Program-made: the position numbers and the translations under genes | In this document: positions 8,555-18,559 of the stretch, one piece after another | Numbering within the stretch: the first letter of the stretch is position 1 | How the letters are laid out: every line of letters starts with the position of its first letter | Notes under the pieces: generated by a model | The model's database searches: none | Told to the model about the DNA's origin: nothing | What the model saw: the letters and a program-made list of their open reading frames with translations, nothing else | NCBI GenBank assembly: GCA_004296455.1 | Contig: AP018280.1 | Span: 62,001 to 126,000 of the forward strand | Origin: Calothrix sp. NIES-4101 | Lineage (GTDB): Bacteria > Cyanobacteriota > Cyanobacteriia > Cyanobacteriales > Nostocaceae | DNA length: 64,000 nucleotides | Direction of reading: 5' to 3'

Positions 8555-9112
8555 CTAGGGATTACTGGGTTGGGTTTGAATTTCAGTCTGTGATTCAGGT
8601 TGGGTTTGCGGTAAGCTTTTTTTCAATTCCTCAGCAATTAACTGTCTAATTATTTCCCGCAATTCTTCCGTTTTAACTTGAGGTTGTAATGGGGGTAAAG
8701 CCTTTTTCAACTCCTCGGAAATCACCTGTCTAACTATTTCTTGTAATTCTTGAGTTTGGGCTTGTGGTGCTGGATTGTTTTTCTGTTGAGAGGCTTCTGC
8801 TGGACGTTGGCATAGTTCTTCTATTTCTGGTTGACTATATTCATCAACTTCTATAGAAGATTTATGATATATAAAGCTATCTCTTGATAAAAAAGTAACA
8901 ACACTTCTTAGTCCATAATGTTCAACTCCATTTTCGTAATAGTATTCATACACTTTTTTGTCTTGATTAAATTTACCGTCAAGCCTTATCTTTTGGGATT
9001 CATAATACTTCATACACTCGAAATCTAAATTGGTATTAGCTTGTACTTTATGTGCAGAGAATCCAACTAAAATTCCTGCGATCTCAATAGTTTTTATAAT
9101 AGAGTTGTTCAT
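8555..9112 (-). CDS. Exported or anchored protein with two helical repeats, unknown function
   Basis: 185 residues starting at an ATG preceded by AAGGA. The first 25 residues are hydrophobic and end around SAHKVQANT, consistent with a signal peptide or anchor. The middle part (30-95) is polar and Tyr-rich. The C-terminal third carries two copies of an amphipathic helix, TQELQEIVRQVISEELKKAL (about 119-138) and TEELREIIRQLIAEELKKSL (about 147-166), in Pro/Gln-rich linkers. Such helices may oligomerise as short coiled coils. The next gene upstream on the same strand is also exported and unknown. No function is proposed. Confidence 0.65.
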   Translation of the reverse strand: MNNSIIKTIEIAGILVGFSAHKVQANTNLDFECMKYYESQKIRLDGKFNQDKKVYEYYYENGVEHYGLRSVVTFLSRDSFIYHKSSIEVDEYSQPEIEELCQRPAEASQQKNNPAPQAQTQELQEIVRQVISEELKKALPPLQPQVKTEELREIIRQLIAEELKKSLPQTQPESQTEIQTQPSNP

Positions 9113-9262
9113 TTTATCCTTCCAAAATTACTTGCTCATCCGTTAGTACTATTTAGAATTAGGTTGGAAGTCGAATTATTATGCAGACTCACTAAAAAAA
9201 GTTAAAAAATTAGCGATAACATAAAGCACACGACTATAAGTCCGCTTCTTTTGATTACTGAA

Positions 9263-9793
9263 TTAGTCTTGTAGCAAACTGAGGTTATTCAAAATTTCAA
9301 ATACCGCTCGAGCATCCTCTTGGGCATTTAAATTAACTGGTTTATAAATATCTGTGAAAAGACAGTTTTGAGCCAGACCAAATACAGGTTTCATTTCACT
9401 AGCAACAATCCTAGAGTTCTTATAAGTGAGATAGCGGGCTTTGAGGATAATTCCCTCAGATGCTCCTCCTAATGCACAAGATTCTTCTTCTTTCGGTTGC
9501 TGGATACCTCCTGAAAGGCTGTCATAGCTAAAACTACGTCTTAACCAATCAAGTCGTCTATATAGTTGCTTCGGTAGCTGAATTGATTTTCCGTTGATCG
9601 TTAACAAAAAACGATCATTAATAGATACAGAATTGGGATTTATGTCATTGCCATAAAAATGAATCTCTTTAGTCGTGGTTTTGTCAGATTTGTATTGGAG
9701 GTTCAACAATAATATTTGCTCTGCCTTCGCAACATCGGATAGCATTACAAAACTAGAAATCAAGCAAAGACCAAAGCTGATAAAAAACTTCAT
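9263..9793 (-). CDS. Small exported protein of unknown function
   Basis: 176 residues. A signal peptide is visible as MKFFISFGLCLISSFVMLSD followed by VAKAEQ, with probable cleavage after AKA. The mature part has no family I recognise; it holds two cysteines (in EESCALGG and AQNCLFTD) that could pair in the periplasm. GGAG precedes the ATG. It lies between the helical-repeat protein and the SLH protein, all on the minus strand with gaps of about 50-150 bases, so co-transcription is possible. Confidence 0.6.
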   Translation of the reverse strand: MKFFISFGLCLISSFVMLSDVAKAEQILLLNLQYKSDKTTTKEIHFYGNDINPNSVSINDRFLLTINGKSIQLPKQLYRRLDWLRRSFSYDSLSGGIQQPKEEESCALGGASEGIILKARYLTYKNSRIVASEMKPVFGLAQNCLFTDIYKPVNLNAQEDARAVFEILNNLSLLQD

Positions 9794-9840
9794 AATTTAT
9801 CTCCACATTATCTGAAAGTAATAATGTACCTGATAGGATA

Positions 9841-10641
9841 TCATCGGTTACGATTGATTTTGTCTAGAGCTTGACTAACAGTTCCTGCTTTTCTAAATTC
9901 AGATAGAACAACTGCTGCTTCGGCTTTAGTGACTGCTTTTTGAGGTGCAAATAGTCGATTAGAACCATAAACTCGTTGAAAATTTTTACCGCTAGCTGCG
10001 TTACCTAAATCAAAAGCAATATGATTGAGATAACGCTCGTTAATCTGGTCTGCATCAGTAAATCCTTTCGTTTTTTGAATAAAACTACGCAAACTTTTCA
10101 CAGATCGATTACTATTACCGCTACCTTGTGAATCTAAAGGTGATTTGAGGACAATCATTTCCTCACGGGTTAAATTAGCATCTGGTCTAAATGTACCATC
10201 TTCATTACCGACTAAAAATCCAGCATCGTAAGCAGCTTGAATATATAAGAATGCAGGATGCTCAGGAGGAACATCTGGGAAAGTCGCATTTTGATGATTG
10301 GGAAGTTTGATTGGTGCAGGCTTGCGAGTATTATGGGTTTGCAAAATATTGTAAGTTTTAACCAACCAAGTAATAAATTGACTGCGAGTAATTGGTGATG
10401 AGGGGAAAAAGTTTGCATTTCCAATTTCAATCACCCCAAGTTGGGAAAGTTGACGAATTTCTTTTTCTCCGTAAACTCCCTGAATATCTGCAAAAGATAA
10501 AGTTTGCTGAATTACCTTTAATGATGTATCTGAAGTCACATTTTGCTGAGGTTTGGATATTGCCAACCCTGGTAAAACCAAGGGTGATAATGTTGTGAGG
10601 AAACTACCTGCAAGTGCGATCGCAATCAAAGTTTTTTTCAT
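9841..10641 (-). CDS. Secreted SLH-domain protein
   Basis: 266 residues from the ATG at 10641, chosen because GAGGA lies just upstream and the protein then begins with a signal peptide (MKKTLIAIALAGSFLTTLSP). SLH-like segments follow. One is FADIQGVYGEKEIRQLSQLG...FFPSSPITRSQFITWL. A second, clear SLH repeat begins FPDVPPEHPAFLYIQAAYDA and continues GFLVGNEDGTFRPDANLTRE. The third is degenerate, FTDADQINERYLNHIAF...RLFAPQKAVTKAEAAVVL. SLH domains in cyanobacteria bind peptidoglycan-linked polysaccharide. The upstream neighbour is 59 bases away on the same strand, so the two are probably co-transcribed. No catalytic domain is present. Confidence 0.8.
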   Translation of the reverse strand: MKKTLIAIALAGSFLTTLSPLVLPGLAISKPQQNVTSDTSLKVIQQTLSFADIQGVYGEKEIRQLSQLGVIEIGNANFFPSSPITRSQFITWLVKTYNILQTHNTRKPAPIKLPNHQNATFPDVPPEHPAFLYIQAAYDAGFLVGNEDGTFRPDANLTREEMIVLKSPLDSQGSGNSNRSVKSLRSFIQKTKGFTDADQINERYLNHIAFDLGNAASGKNFQRVYGSNRLFAPQKAVTKAEAAVVLSEFRKAGTVSQALDKINRNR

Positions 10642-10700
10642 GATTATTTTCCTCAAAGTGTTATTTGGATATGTAAAATATCCCATTATTCAACCTAAAT

Positions 10701-11582
10701 TTATTCTGCAACATCAAATATTTTTAAATTTGCAAAATACTGATTTGGTTTTCCTTCAACTTTTGCAAAACTCATTATAGCTTGTCTACTTATACCTTCT
10801 TTATCCTTCAATTTCCAGGTAGTCCAATAATAGGAATTACTTTCTCCGCTATCAATCCTTTTCCAACCAGCTTTTTCTAATTGTTGACTGTAATGATTTG
10901 CCAATTTATTACTATCTAGCTTAGTTTTGAGAATCACTTCCGACTGATTCTCATCTTGGTCTTTTTCTTTTCCAGATACTTCAGTATCTAATGGTGCACG
11001 TAATATTGGCATTTCCACTCGATTTTCTTCGTAGTTTACTCTTGAAGGTTTTCGACAAGGATAATAATCATCTTTTTCGCCAACCGGATTTACATACATA
11101 TGCACTACAGATGGAGATTCTTTTCCTTTTCTAATGCTCAGACCAAGAGAGAATGAATGATTAGTTTGATTGCAAAAATTTTGATAATCTCCAAATGGCG
11201 ATCTTGTTTCAACAAAGCCACGATATAAATAAGGTTGATACTCGTCTTCCAGCACCTTCCAGCCAAATTTATGTAGTTGGGTTTGATAGAAATCAGTGAC
11301 TTGAACCACAGACCCAGAAGCATCTAAAACAACTTGAATACTTCCGTTTTCATTCACAGTACTTCCTAGTATTTGAGATGCTGGGGGAATTGGCAATTTT
11401 ACAGGCATTTTTTCTGGTAATTTGCCAACTATTACTTTAGTTTCATTACCATTACGACTCAGCATACGTTCAACAAATTGACGTAATCCTGGTTCTTCAT
11501 TAGTTGTTTGTGCGATGGAAGATGTAATTGAAGTACCGAAAATAAGGAGTAACAATGGTAGAAACAACAAATTGCGTGACAT
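10701..11582 (-). CDS. Exported protein with an internally duplicated module, unknown function
   Basis: 293 residues with a signal peptide (MSRNLLFLPLLLLIFGTSIT, cleavage near SIAQ). Two related segments are visible: VTDFYQTQLHKFGWKVLE near residue 95 and LANHYSQQLEKAGWKRID near residue 228. Each is followed by an aromatic beta-rich stretch, suggesting two copies of one domain. Between them lie cysteines (NFCNQT, YYPCRK). GGAG precedes the ATG. It is followed by the SLH gene on the same strand, so the products may act together at the cell envelope. I do not recognise the family. Confidence 0.65.
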   Translation of the reverse strand: MSRNLLFLPLLLLIFGTSITSSIAQTTNEEPGLRQFVERMLSRNGNETKVIVGKLPEKMPVKLPIPPASQILGSTVNENGSIQVVLDASGSVVQVTDFYQTQLHKFGWKVLEDEYQPYLYRGFVETRSPFGDYQNFCNQTNHSFSLGLSIRKGKESPSVVHMYVNPVGEKDDYYPCRKPSRVNYEENRVEMPILRAPLDTEVSGKEKDQDENQSEVILKTKLDSNKLANHYSQQLEKAGWKRIDSGESNSYYWTTWKLKDKEGISRQAIMSFAKVEGKPNQYFANLKIFDVAE

Positions 11583-12096
11583 GCTTTAACTCCTGATTAT
11601 TGGGATGAAATTTTTACTACTACTCATTAGGTATTACATTAAGATATTATGCAGTTAAAGGGCAAAAACTAGAGATTATAACCAAAACAGGAAAAACTTT
11701 TACAGTAAATATTTATACTTATCGTCACAACTAAGGAACGAGGATTTAATAACTTACAATTCTAAACGAATATTCAATGGTGCGTTACGCTATGCTAACA
11801 GTTCCCTACTTCTGCACTTTATTCAACTCGCATTCCTAAACCAAAATTAAATTGTGATAGCGAAGCACAGTTCACAATCTCCAAGCACCCTGTGAATCTG
11901 GTTTAATATAATCCTATCCAAATTTAATGGAGCGAGTTCAACTGTTACCTGAACTATCAGAACTTTTTCTAAAGGGAGTGGGTTTACCTCCAAGAAAGTT
12001 TAACAGTTTTGGAGGGTAAATTCTCCGGGATAAAGCAAATTCTTGATTTGGAGTTGGAGTGAAAAGTTGAGGAGATGTAAATTAGTATTATGGGGT
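11583..12096. other. Intergenic region with one hairpin
   Basis: No gene is supported. TTTACCTCCAA at 11983-11993 and TTGGAGGGTAAA at 12009-12020 form an imperfect stem (one extra G). It lies about 80 bases downstream of the minus-strand gene ending at 12097, so it could act in 3' processing, but there is no clear T tract. Confidence 0.45.
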
Positions 12097-12606
12097 TTAT
12101 TCAACTCTACGAATTAGGACTTCTCCTTCGGCTAAAACTTTTTCCCTCAAAACTTTTTGGCATTCTTTTTTGCCAGAACAATTGTCTTCTGGAACAGACA
12201 GTGACCAAGTCGTAATTTCACCTGGACTAGATGATAAGTTTAGAGACGCAGAGGTATTTTCATCAATAATTTGACCGCTTAATGAATTTCTCTCTTGTTT
12301 CCAGCTTCTGGCAGAATGTAAACAAATATCATTACTTAAGTTTCCTTCTTCAAAATTGATATTCTCACCATTTAAATCAAAACCTAAGTTGAATTCAAAC
12401 TCTCCTTCACGAACATTACTAAAGCATTTTTTGTAAATAAAGTTTTCTGGCTCATTGAATTTCAATCTCATACTTCCATATGATTTACCTGTATTGCTCT
12501 CGATAAACTCAAACATAAATTCGCCAGCAAATGCAGGTGTGGAAATTAAACTCACACTTGCCATACATAAAATCATTGTGCCAATTTTTTTCGCAGTTTC
12601 TAGCAT
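12097..12606 (-). CDS. Small exported protein of unknown function
   Basis: 169 residues. The ATG at 12606 is chosen over one eight codons upstream because GGGAGGAAACGGA precedes it. The signal peptide runs from MLETAKKIGT to TPAFAGEF, with probable cleavage after AFA. The mature protein is acidic, with four cysteines (YKKCFS, NDICLH, EDNCSG, KKECQK) that could form two disulfides in the periplasm. I do not recognise the family. It stands alone, separated by about 500 bases on each side. Confidence 0.65.
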   Translation of the reverse strand: MLETAKKIGTMILCMASVSLISTPAFAGEFMFEFIESNTGKSYGSMRLKFNEPENFIYKKCFSNVREGEFEFNLGFDLNGENINFEEGNLSNDICLHSARSWKQERNSLSGQIIDENTSASLNLSSSPGEITTWSLSVPEDNCSGKKECQKVLREKVLAEGEVLIRRVE

Positions 12607-13061
12607 TTCCGTTTCCTCCCTTGTAATCAATAATTATTTACACAATAACTAGGTGAGAATAAGCAGGCAAAATCAATTAATTGGTATAAGATGTTGTTTG
12701 CCAATTAATCAGGAACTCACCTCAACAAATTTGCTTCAGTCAACTGTATGTCAGAAATATTATTTTTATGCAATTAGCTCGAAAACAATCGAGAAAATAT
12801 GGTAAAAATTAGAAGTTACGAGTGTTGAGAACGTAACTCAAAGTAAAGTCATAATCACAACCGATGCAAGTGGCTCCAGTTTTCAGAGAATTGAAAATGT
12901 AAAGTCAGGGTAGGGACGTAGCTGCAATGCTTGCTCAAAGTGGTTTTGACTCAACAAACCGTGAACAACTAACTCGAACACCGGAAAATCGCAGCATTAA
13001 AACATTCCTCGCTTCCTTTCTCTCCATCTACAATTTGTAAAGAAGTTTATCGGAATGAATT
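12607..13061. other. Divergent intergenic region
   Basis: It should contain the promoters of the small exported protein (minus) and gloA (plus). A perfect inverted repeat, TTAATTGG at 12677-12684 and CCAATTAA at 12701-12708 with a 16-base spacer, lies 70-100 bases upstream of the minus-strand gene. It is a plausible regulator site, but no factor can be named. Confidence 0.45.
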
Positions 13062-13496
13062 ATGCGTTTACTACACACGATGCTGCGGGTGGGAAATCTT
13101 GAAGAGTCTTTGAAGTTTTACTGCGAAATCCTGGGGATGAAATTGTTACGACGAAAAGATTATCCAGGTGGAGAATTTACACTCGCGTTTGTTGGTTATG
13201 GTGACGAGTCTGACAATACAGTGTTAGAACTTACTTATAACTGGGGTAAAGAAAAATACGAATTAGGCGATGCTTACGGTCATATTGCGATCGGGGTTGA
13301 TGATATTTATACAACCTGTGAGCAAATTAAACAGCAGGGTGGTAAAGTTACACGAGAACCGGGACCAATGAAACATGGCTCGACGGTGATTGCTTTTGTT
13401 GAAGACCCTGATCGCTATAAAGTTGAACTGATTCAGTTAAATGCCCAGGGTACATCCACCAAAAATGACACTAATCAAAAATTAGTGAATACGTAA
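13062..13496 (+). CDS. gloA: Lactoylglutathione lyase (glyoxalase I)
   Basis: Metalloenzyme that converts the hemithioacetal of methylglyoxal and glutathione to S-lactoylglutathione, the first step of methylglyoxal detoxification in the cytoplasm. The 144 residues form two beta-alpha-beta-beta-beta modules. All four metal ligands are visible: His5 (MRLLHTM), Glu56 (TVLELTYN), His74 (AYGHIAIG) and Glu122 (YKVELIQL). The pattern without the long N-terminal extension is the bacterial, Ni-type enzyme. The porin gene starts 23 bases after its stop on the same strand, which suggests co-transcription without an obvious functional link. Confidence 0.95.
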   Translation: MRLLHTMLRVGNLEESLKFYCEILGMKLLRRKDYPGGEFTLAFVGYGDESDNTVLELTYNWGKEKYELGDAYGHIAIGVDDIYTTCEQIKQQGGKVTREPGPMKHGSTVIAFVEDPDRYKVELIQLNAQGTSTKNDTNQKLVNT

Positions 13497-13519
13497 TTTT
13501 ACTTATAAATACAGGTGTG

Positions 13520-15346
13520 ATGGAGTTGAGTCTTAAGCAGTGTTTGCAGTTACAACACTCACTCCCAATGGGAGTATCGCGAATACTATTCGCAGGAAGT
13601 CTAGTTAGTAGTGGGATGTGGAGTCAATTGTGTTTACCTTCAGTTGCCCAAACATCACCACAAAATTCCAACATATCGACTGCGAAAATATCTGATGCAA
13701 CATTTCCAGCATCAACTCCAACTATACCTGGTGAAATTATTCCTCAAATATCTCCACCGGAAGAAGATATCAATATACATTCTAAGTTGGTAGAATTTTC
13801 TGGGGAAGGCTCTCCCTGGTTTCGCAAAATGTCGGAACTGTCCCCCGACGAGGGGGAGAAAAATCAACATTCTTCTCTGGCTTCGGGGGCTGGAGAGGAT
13901 AGATATTTGATCGCGATTGACACGGCAGATAATTTAGATAGTAATTCTGATGTTATTTCTAATGGATTAATTCTCCAGCCAAGTGTGGCGGAACTTGCTG
14001 ATGTGCAGCCAAGTGATTGGGCATATCAAGCTTTAAAGTCTTTGGTAGAGCGTTACGGGATTATTTCCGCATATCCAAACCGTAAATTCCTTGGCAATCA
14101 ACCAATGACACGGTATGAGTTTGCTGCTGCTTTAGCCTCAACATTGAATAAAGTTGAAGATTTGCTCGCAAGTGCCATTGGTGATGAATATGTGCGTCAA
14201 GATGCAATTACCGTTCGGCGCTTACAAACAGAATATGCATCAGTATTAAAAGAACTACGCGACAGAATTGATTTTACTGAATATAAAGCTGCGGCAATCG
14301 AAGCAAATCAATTTTCCGTCACAACAAAACTCAAAGGACAGCACATTGTTGGTTTAACTGGAGGTAGCAGCGCCAGTAATACAGTTGTATCGCGATCGCG
14401 TCTCAATCTTTTGACGAGTTTTGATAAGAAGGATTTACTGGTAACGCAATTAGAAGCCGGCAACAATGGCGGCGATGCGATTAGTCAAGAACAACGAGAA
14501 AATGTTAATTTACTCGGTACAAATGGTGTTTTTGCTAATGCTGGTGGGCTTGATTATACCGATGTTGACTTCAATTTAAAATTACTACGTTTATATTACC
14601 AATTTCGCCCGACAAATGATTTAGCTGTGACAGTTGGTGCAAAAATGTCACCCCGCGATTTCATTGATAAAAATGCCTATGCCAACAATGAATCTCTAGA
14701 TTTTAGTTCTGGCATATTCCTCAATAATCCCCTGATTGTCCAAAATCAAATCGATCGCATCGGTGGTGCGGGTGCAGCAGTTGCATGGCAGCCCCAAGGT
14801 AGTAAATTTGGAGTGCGATCGCTTTACATTGCCGCGAACGCAGATCAGCCCCAGGAAGGGATTTCCGGCAATAACCATCAAGCCAGTGTTGAAGTTGAAT
14901 ATGCTCCTAATCAGAAGCTGAAATTACGTTTACAATATACCAATGCATTAGTGAATAATACTGATATTAACGCCTTGGGAGTTAATGCTGAATATGCTCT
15001 CAATCGTAATGCCGGGGTATTTGGGAGATTTGGCATTGGTAATTATGCCGGATTTAACACTGCCCTCAACAGGGATTTGAGCGCACATCCCGTCAGTTGG
15101 TCAGTTGGTATGGGTTTACGTAATATTGTTGTACCTGGAACACTCGCAGGAATTGCGATCGCTCAACCTTTTGTTACGGGTGATGTGGGAAATGCCACCC
15201 AAACCAATTTTGAAGCTTTTTATAATTTTCAACTCAGCGACAACATCAGCCTTACACCAATTTTTTCAGTTGTTACCAACCCGGATAATGACAAAGACAA
15301 CGGTACAATTTGGCAAACTACTTTGAGAACAGTATTTTCTTTTTAA
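13520..15346 (+). CDS. SLH-domain outer-membrane porin, OprB-like (iron uptake porin type)
   Basis: 608 residues from ATG 13520 (a GTG one codon earlier is also possible). An N-terminal hydrophobic stretch ending SVAQT suggests a signal peptide, though it is longer than usual. A low-complexity region (about 45-155) is followed by one SLH domain (about 160-208: LADVQPSDWAYQALKSLVER and MTRYEFAAAL). Then come a short coiled coil (225-252) and a beta-strand-rich barrel to the C-terminal Phe (RTVFSF). This is the arrangement of the abundant cyanobacterial porins (SomA/SomB, iron uptake porins). The SLH part ties the outer membrane to peptidoglycan and the barrel passes small solutes or iron. The low-complexity insert between signal and SLH is longer than in typical relatives. 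Confidence 0.85.
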   Translation: MELSLKQCLQLQHSLPMGVSRILFAGSLVSSGMWSQLCLPSVAQTSPQNSNISTAKISDATFPASTPTIPGEIIPQISPPEEDINIHSKLVEFSGEGSPWFRKMSELSPDEGEKNQHSSLASGAGEDRYLIAIDTADNLDSNSDVISNGLILQPSVAELADVQPSDWAYQALKSLVERYGIISAYPNRKFLGNQPMTRYEFAAALASTLNKVEDLLASAIGDEYVRQDAITVRRLQTEYASVLKELRDRIDFTEYKAAAIEANQFSVTTKLKGQHIVGLTGGSSASNTVVSRSRLNLLTSFDKKDLLVTQLEAGNNGGDAISQEQRENVNLLGTNGVFANAGGLDYTDVDFNLKLLRLYYQFRPTNDLAVTVGAKMSPRDFIDKNAYANNESLDFSSGIFLNNPLIVQNQIDRIGGAGAAVAWQPQGSKFGVRSLYIAANADQPQEGISGNNHQASVEVEYAPNQKLKLRLQYTNALVNNTDINALGVNAEYALNRNAGVFGRFGIGNYAGFNTALNRDLSAHPVSWSVGMGLRNIVVPGTLAGIAIAQPFVTGDVGNATQTNFEAFYNFQLSDNISLTPIFSVVTNPDNDKDNGTIWQTTLRTVFSF

Positions 15347-15801
15347 AGACTGGGGTTTGATGTGATAACTGTACTAATAGGTCATTGATTTCGTCTTGGT
15401 AGATTCAGACTTTAATTCCTTCCCATGGGATGAAACATGCTTGTGTGCTGCTACAGTATCATCTGATAATCAACGATGGCATAATTCAACATGGCAAATA
15501 GACAGAAAATGCTGTGCTAGAAAACAACAAAGGAAAGAAAACTACTAGATAAGCTAGCCCAAAAGCCTGTAAAGTGGTATTTTTTCTTTTGGATTCTTAC
15601 TTTTGACTTTTACCAAGTTGTACTAGTTACAATGGTTTTACTACCAACAGGGCTTGACTTGCATCTAGATGTTTATTCCTGGTTCAATCAAGCGTACCGG
15701 GAATAGTAAAAGGTGCGAGTATAAATACTATAGAGAAATAAAAAAATTAAAATCTCGAATCTAACTCTAATAAATCCTAACTTTTAACTTAAATCCTCAA
15801 G
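15347..15801. other. Intergenic region upstream of clpB
   Basis: It should hold the clpB promoter. I saw no CIRCE element (TTAGCACTC with its inverted partner) and no other recognised heat-shock operator. No gene is supported. Confidence 0.5.
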
Positions 15802-18477
15802 ATGCAACCTACAGACCCAGATAAATTTACCGATAAAGCTTGGGAAGCGATCGCAAAATCCCAGGAGGTTGTTCGTGCTTATCAGCAACAACAGCTAGAA
15901 GTTGAACATTTAATACTCGCTGCTTTAAATCAAGATAATGGACTTGCTGCCCGCATTCTCAATCGTGCTGGTGCAGATGCCAACCGTGTTCAACAACAAC
16001 TTGAAGAATATGCTCGTCGTCAACCCAAAGTCGGTAGAAGCGATCAATTATATCTGGGTCGGGGTTTAGATATTTTACTGGATCGCGCCGAGGAAGCTCG
16101 CGATCGCATGAAAGATTCCTTTATTTCCATTGAGCATATTCTCCTTGGTTTCGCTGAGGATGAGCGGATTGGTAGACGCATTCTCAAAGGTTTGGATACG
16201 GATACAGCCAAGCTGGAAACAACTATTAAAGCTGTACGTGGTAGTCAAAAAGTTACTGACCAGAATCCCGAATCTAAGTATGAAGCCCTTCAAAAATTTG
16301 GTACAGATTTAACGGAATCCGCCAAGGCTGGTAAACTTGACCCTGTTATTGGGCGTGATGATGAAATCCGCCGAGTCATTCAAGTATTGTCGCGACGTAG
16401 TAAAAACAACCCTGTGTTAATCGGTGAGCCTGGTGTTGGCAAAACTGCGATCGCTGAAGCTTTAGCACAACGAATAGTTAATGGTGATGTGCCGGAATCG
16501 TTGAAAAATCGGCAATTAATTTCCCTCGATATCGGTAGTCTTATTGCTGGGGCAAAATATCGTGGTGAATTTGAAGACCGTTTAAAAGCTGTTCTCCGCG
16601 AAGTAACGGAATCGAATGGACAAATAGTTTTATTCATCGACGAGCTACACACAGTTGTGGGTGCGGGTTCTGGGCAACAAGGTTCCATGGATGCCGGAAA
16701 TTTACTGAAACCGATGTTGGCACGGGGAGAACTGCGCTGTATTGGTGCTTCCACCCTGGATGAATATCGTAAATATATTGAGAAAGATGCGGCCCTAGAA
16801 AGACGCTTTCAACAGGTATTTGTCGATCAACCCAGCGTTGAAAACACCATTTCCATTTTACGGGGATTGAAGGAACGTTACGAAGTCCACCACAACGTCA
16901 AAATTTCCGACTCCGCCCTCGTTGCCGCCGCGACACTTTCCGCCCGATATATTTCCGATCGCTTCTTACCCGATAAAGCGATCGATTTAGTCGATGAAGC
17001 TGCTGCCCAATTGAAAATGGAAATAACTTCCAAACCGGCGGAATTGGAAACTATCGATCGCCGTTTAATGCAGTTAGAGATGGAAAAATTATCTCTGGCA
17101 GGGGAAGAGAAAGCAGCATTGCAAACCAAAGAAAGATTAGGACGAATAGAGCAAGAAATTAGCAAATTAACCGCTAAACAACAGGAATTAAACGGGCAAT
17201 GGCAGGGTGAAAAGCAGTTATTAGAAGCAATTAGCGCCCTGAAGCAAGAAGAAGAAAAATTGCGGGTACAAATCGAACAAGCCGAACGTGCTTATGATTT
17301 AAATAAAGCCGCACAGTTGAAATATGGCAAATTAGAATCAGTACAGCGCGATCGCGAAGCTAAAGAAACCCAGTTAATTGATTTGCAAAGCGCAGGTTCC
17401 ACCCTCCTACGCGAACAAGTTACTGAAGCTGACATTGCCGAAATTGTCGCCAAATGGACGGGAATCCCTGTCAACCGTTTACTCGAGTCGGAACGGCAGA
17501 AATTATTACAACTCGAAAATCATCTCCACAAACGAGTCATCGGACAATCGGAAGCTGTAGAAGCCGTCTCTGCTGCCATTCGTCGTGCCCGTGCCGGCAT
17601 GAAAGACCCCAACCGACCGATTGGTTCTTTCCTATTCATGGGGCCAACAGGAGTTGGTAAAACTGAGTTAGCGCGGGCTTTAGCGCAGTTTATGTTCGAC
17701 TCGGAAGATGCATTAGTACGACTCGACATGTCCGAATATATGGAGAAACATTCCGTATCTCGCCTAGTTGGTGCGCCTCCAGGTTATGTAGGCTACGAAG
17801 AAGGTGGACAGCTTTCGGAGACAGTTCGCCGTAAACCCTATTCTGTCGTGCTTTTAGATGAAGTAGAGAAGGCGCATCCAGATGTATTTAATATTCTTCT
17901 CCAGGTCCTAGATGACGGTAGAATTACTGACTCTCAAGGACGTACAGTAGACTTTCGCAACACCGTTATTGTTATGACAAGTAACATCGGTAGCGAACAT
18001 ATCCTCGATGTTTCCAGCGATGATAGTCAGTACGAAAAAATGCGAAACCGGGTACTCGAAGCCCTGAGAAATCATTTCCGTCCCGAATTTCTCAACCGCA
18101 TCGACGACTTAATCATTTTCCATCCCCTCAATCGCAGCGAAATGGGACAAATTATCCGCATTCAACTCAAACGAGTCGAAAGCCTCCTAGCAGATCAAAA
18201 AATCAGCTTAGATATATCTTCTTCAGCTTGCGATTACCTTGTAGAAGTTGGATATGATCCAGTATATGGAGCCAGACCGATTAAACGAGCAATCCAGAGA
18301 GAAGTCGAAAATGCGATCGCCACAAAAATTCTGGAAAACACCTTTGTCCCTGGAGACACCATAGTCATAGACAGCAACGAACAGGGATTATCCTTCCAAA
18401 AGAAAATCATATCAAAACCTGCACCTGCGATCGCACCAACTCCAGTAACGTTAGTTGAGTCCGCATCTGAAGTGTAG
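15802..18477 (+). CDS. clpB: ATP-dependent protein disaggregase ClpB
   Basis: Hexameric AAA+ chaperone that extracts and refolds aggregated proteins with DnaK. The 891 residues are in order. The Clp-N repeat domain spans about 1-150 ([20 protein letters not shown]). The first AAA module has Walker A GEPGVGKT near 209 and Walker B LFIDELHT. The coiled-coil M-domain spans about 410-535 and is Lys/Glu/Gln-rich. The second AAA module has GPTGVGKT near 614 and [11 protein letters not shown], followed by the D2-small domain. The M-domain and the absence of a ClpP-binding loop separate it from ClpC/ClpA. The N-terminus ([10 protein letters not shown]) resembles cyanobacterial ClpB1, the form needed for thermotolerance. 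The Ala/Pro-rich tail is slightly long. Confidence 0.95.
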   Translation: MQPTDPDKFTDKAWEAIAKSQEVVRAYQQQQLEVEHLILAALNQDNGLAARILNRAGADANRVQQQLEEYARRQPKVGRSDQLYLGRGLDILLDRAEEARDRMKDSFISIEHILLGFAEDERIGRRILKGLDTDTAKLETTIKAVRGSQKVTDQNPESKYEALQKFGTDLTESAKAGKLDPVIGRDDEIRRVIQVLSRRSKNNPVLIGEPGVGKTAIAEALAQRIVNGDVPESLKNRQLISLDIGSLIAGAKYRGEFEDRLKAVLREVTESNGQIVLFIDELHTVVGAGSGQQGSMDAGNLLKPMLARGELRCIGASTLDEYRKYIEKDAALERRFQQVFVDQPSVENTISILRGLKERYEVHHNVKISDSALVAAATLSARYISDRFLPDKAIDLVDEAAAQLKMEITSKPAELETIDRRLMQLEMEKLSLAGEEKAALQTKERLGRIEQEISKLTAKQQELNGQWQGEKQLLEAISALKQEEEKLRVQIEQAERAYDLNKAAQLKYGKLESVQRDREAKETQLIDLQSAGSTLLREQVTEADIAEIVAKWTGIPVNRLLESERQKLLQLENHLHKRVIGQSEAVEAVSAAIRRARAGMKDPNRPIGSFLFMGPTGVGKTELARALAQFMFDSEDALVRLDMSEYMEKHSVSRLVGAPPGYVGYEEGGQLSETVRRKPYSVVLLDEVEKAHPDVFNILLQVLDDGRITDSQGRTVDFRNTVIVMTSNIGSEHILDVSSDDSQYEKMRNRVLEALRNHFRPEFLNRIDDLIIFHPLNRSEMGQIIRIQLKRVESLLADQKISLDISSSACDYLVEVGYDPVYGARPIKRAIQREVENAIATKILENTFVPGDTIVIDSNEQGLSFQKKIISKPAPAIAPTPVTLVESASEV

Positions 18478-18559
18478 ATAATTACACATATCTAAACTTC
18501 ACATTCAAATCTGGGAATAATATGTTTAGCAGAATTTAGCAAAAACTAGATATTCCCAA

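Noticed and set aside
8328-8649. Two overlapping short frames before the helical-repeat gene
   Set aside because: They cover a purine-rich spacer repeat and the antisense of the adjacent gene end.
15347-15801. CIRCE/HrcA operator before clpB
   Set aside because: The TTAGCACTC inverted repeat was looked for and not found.
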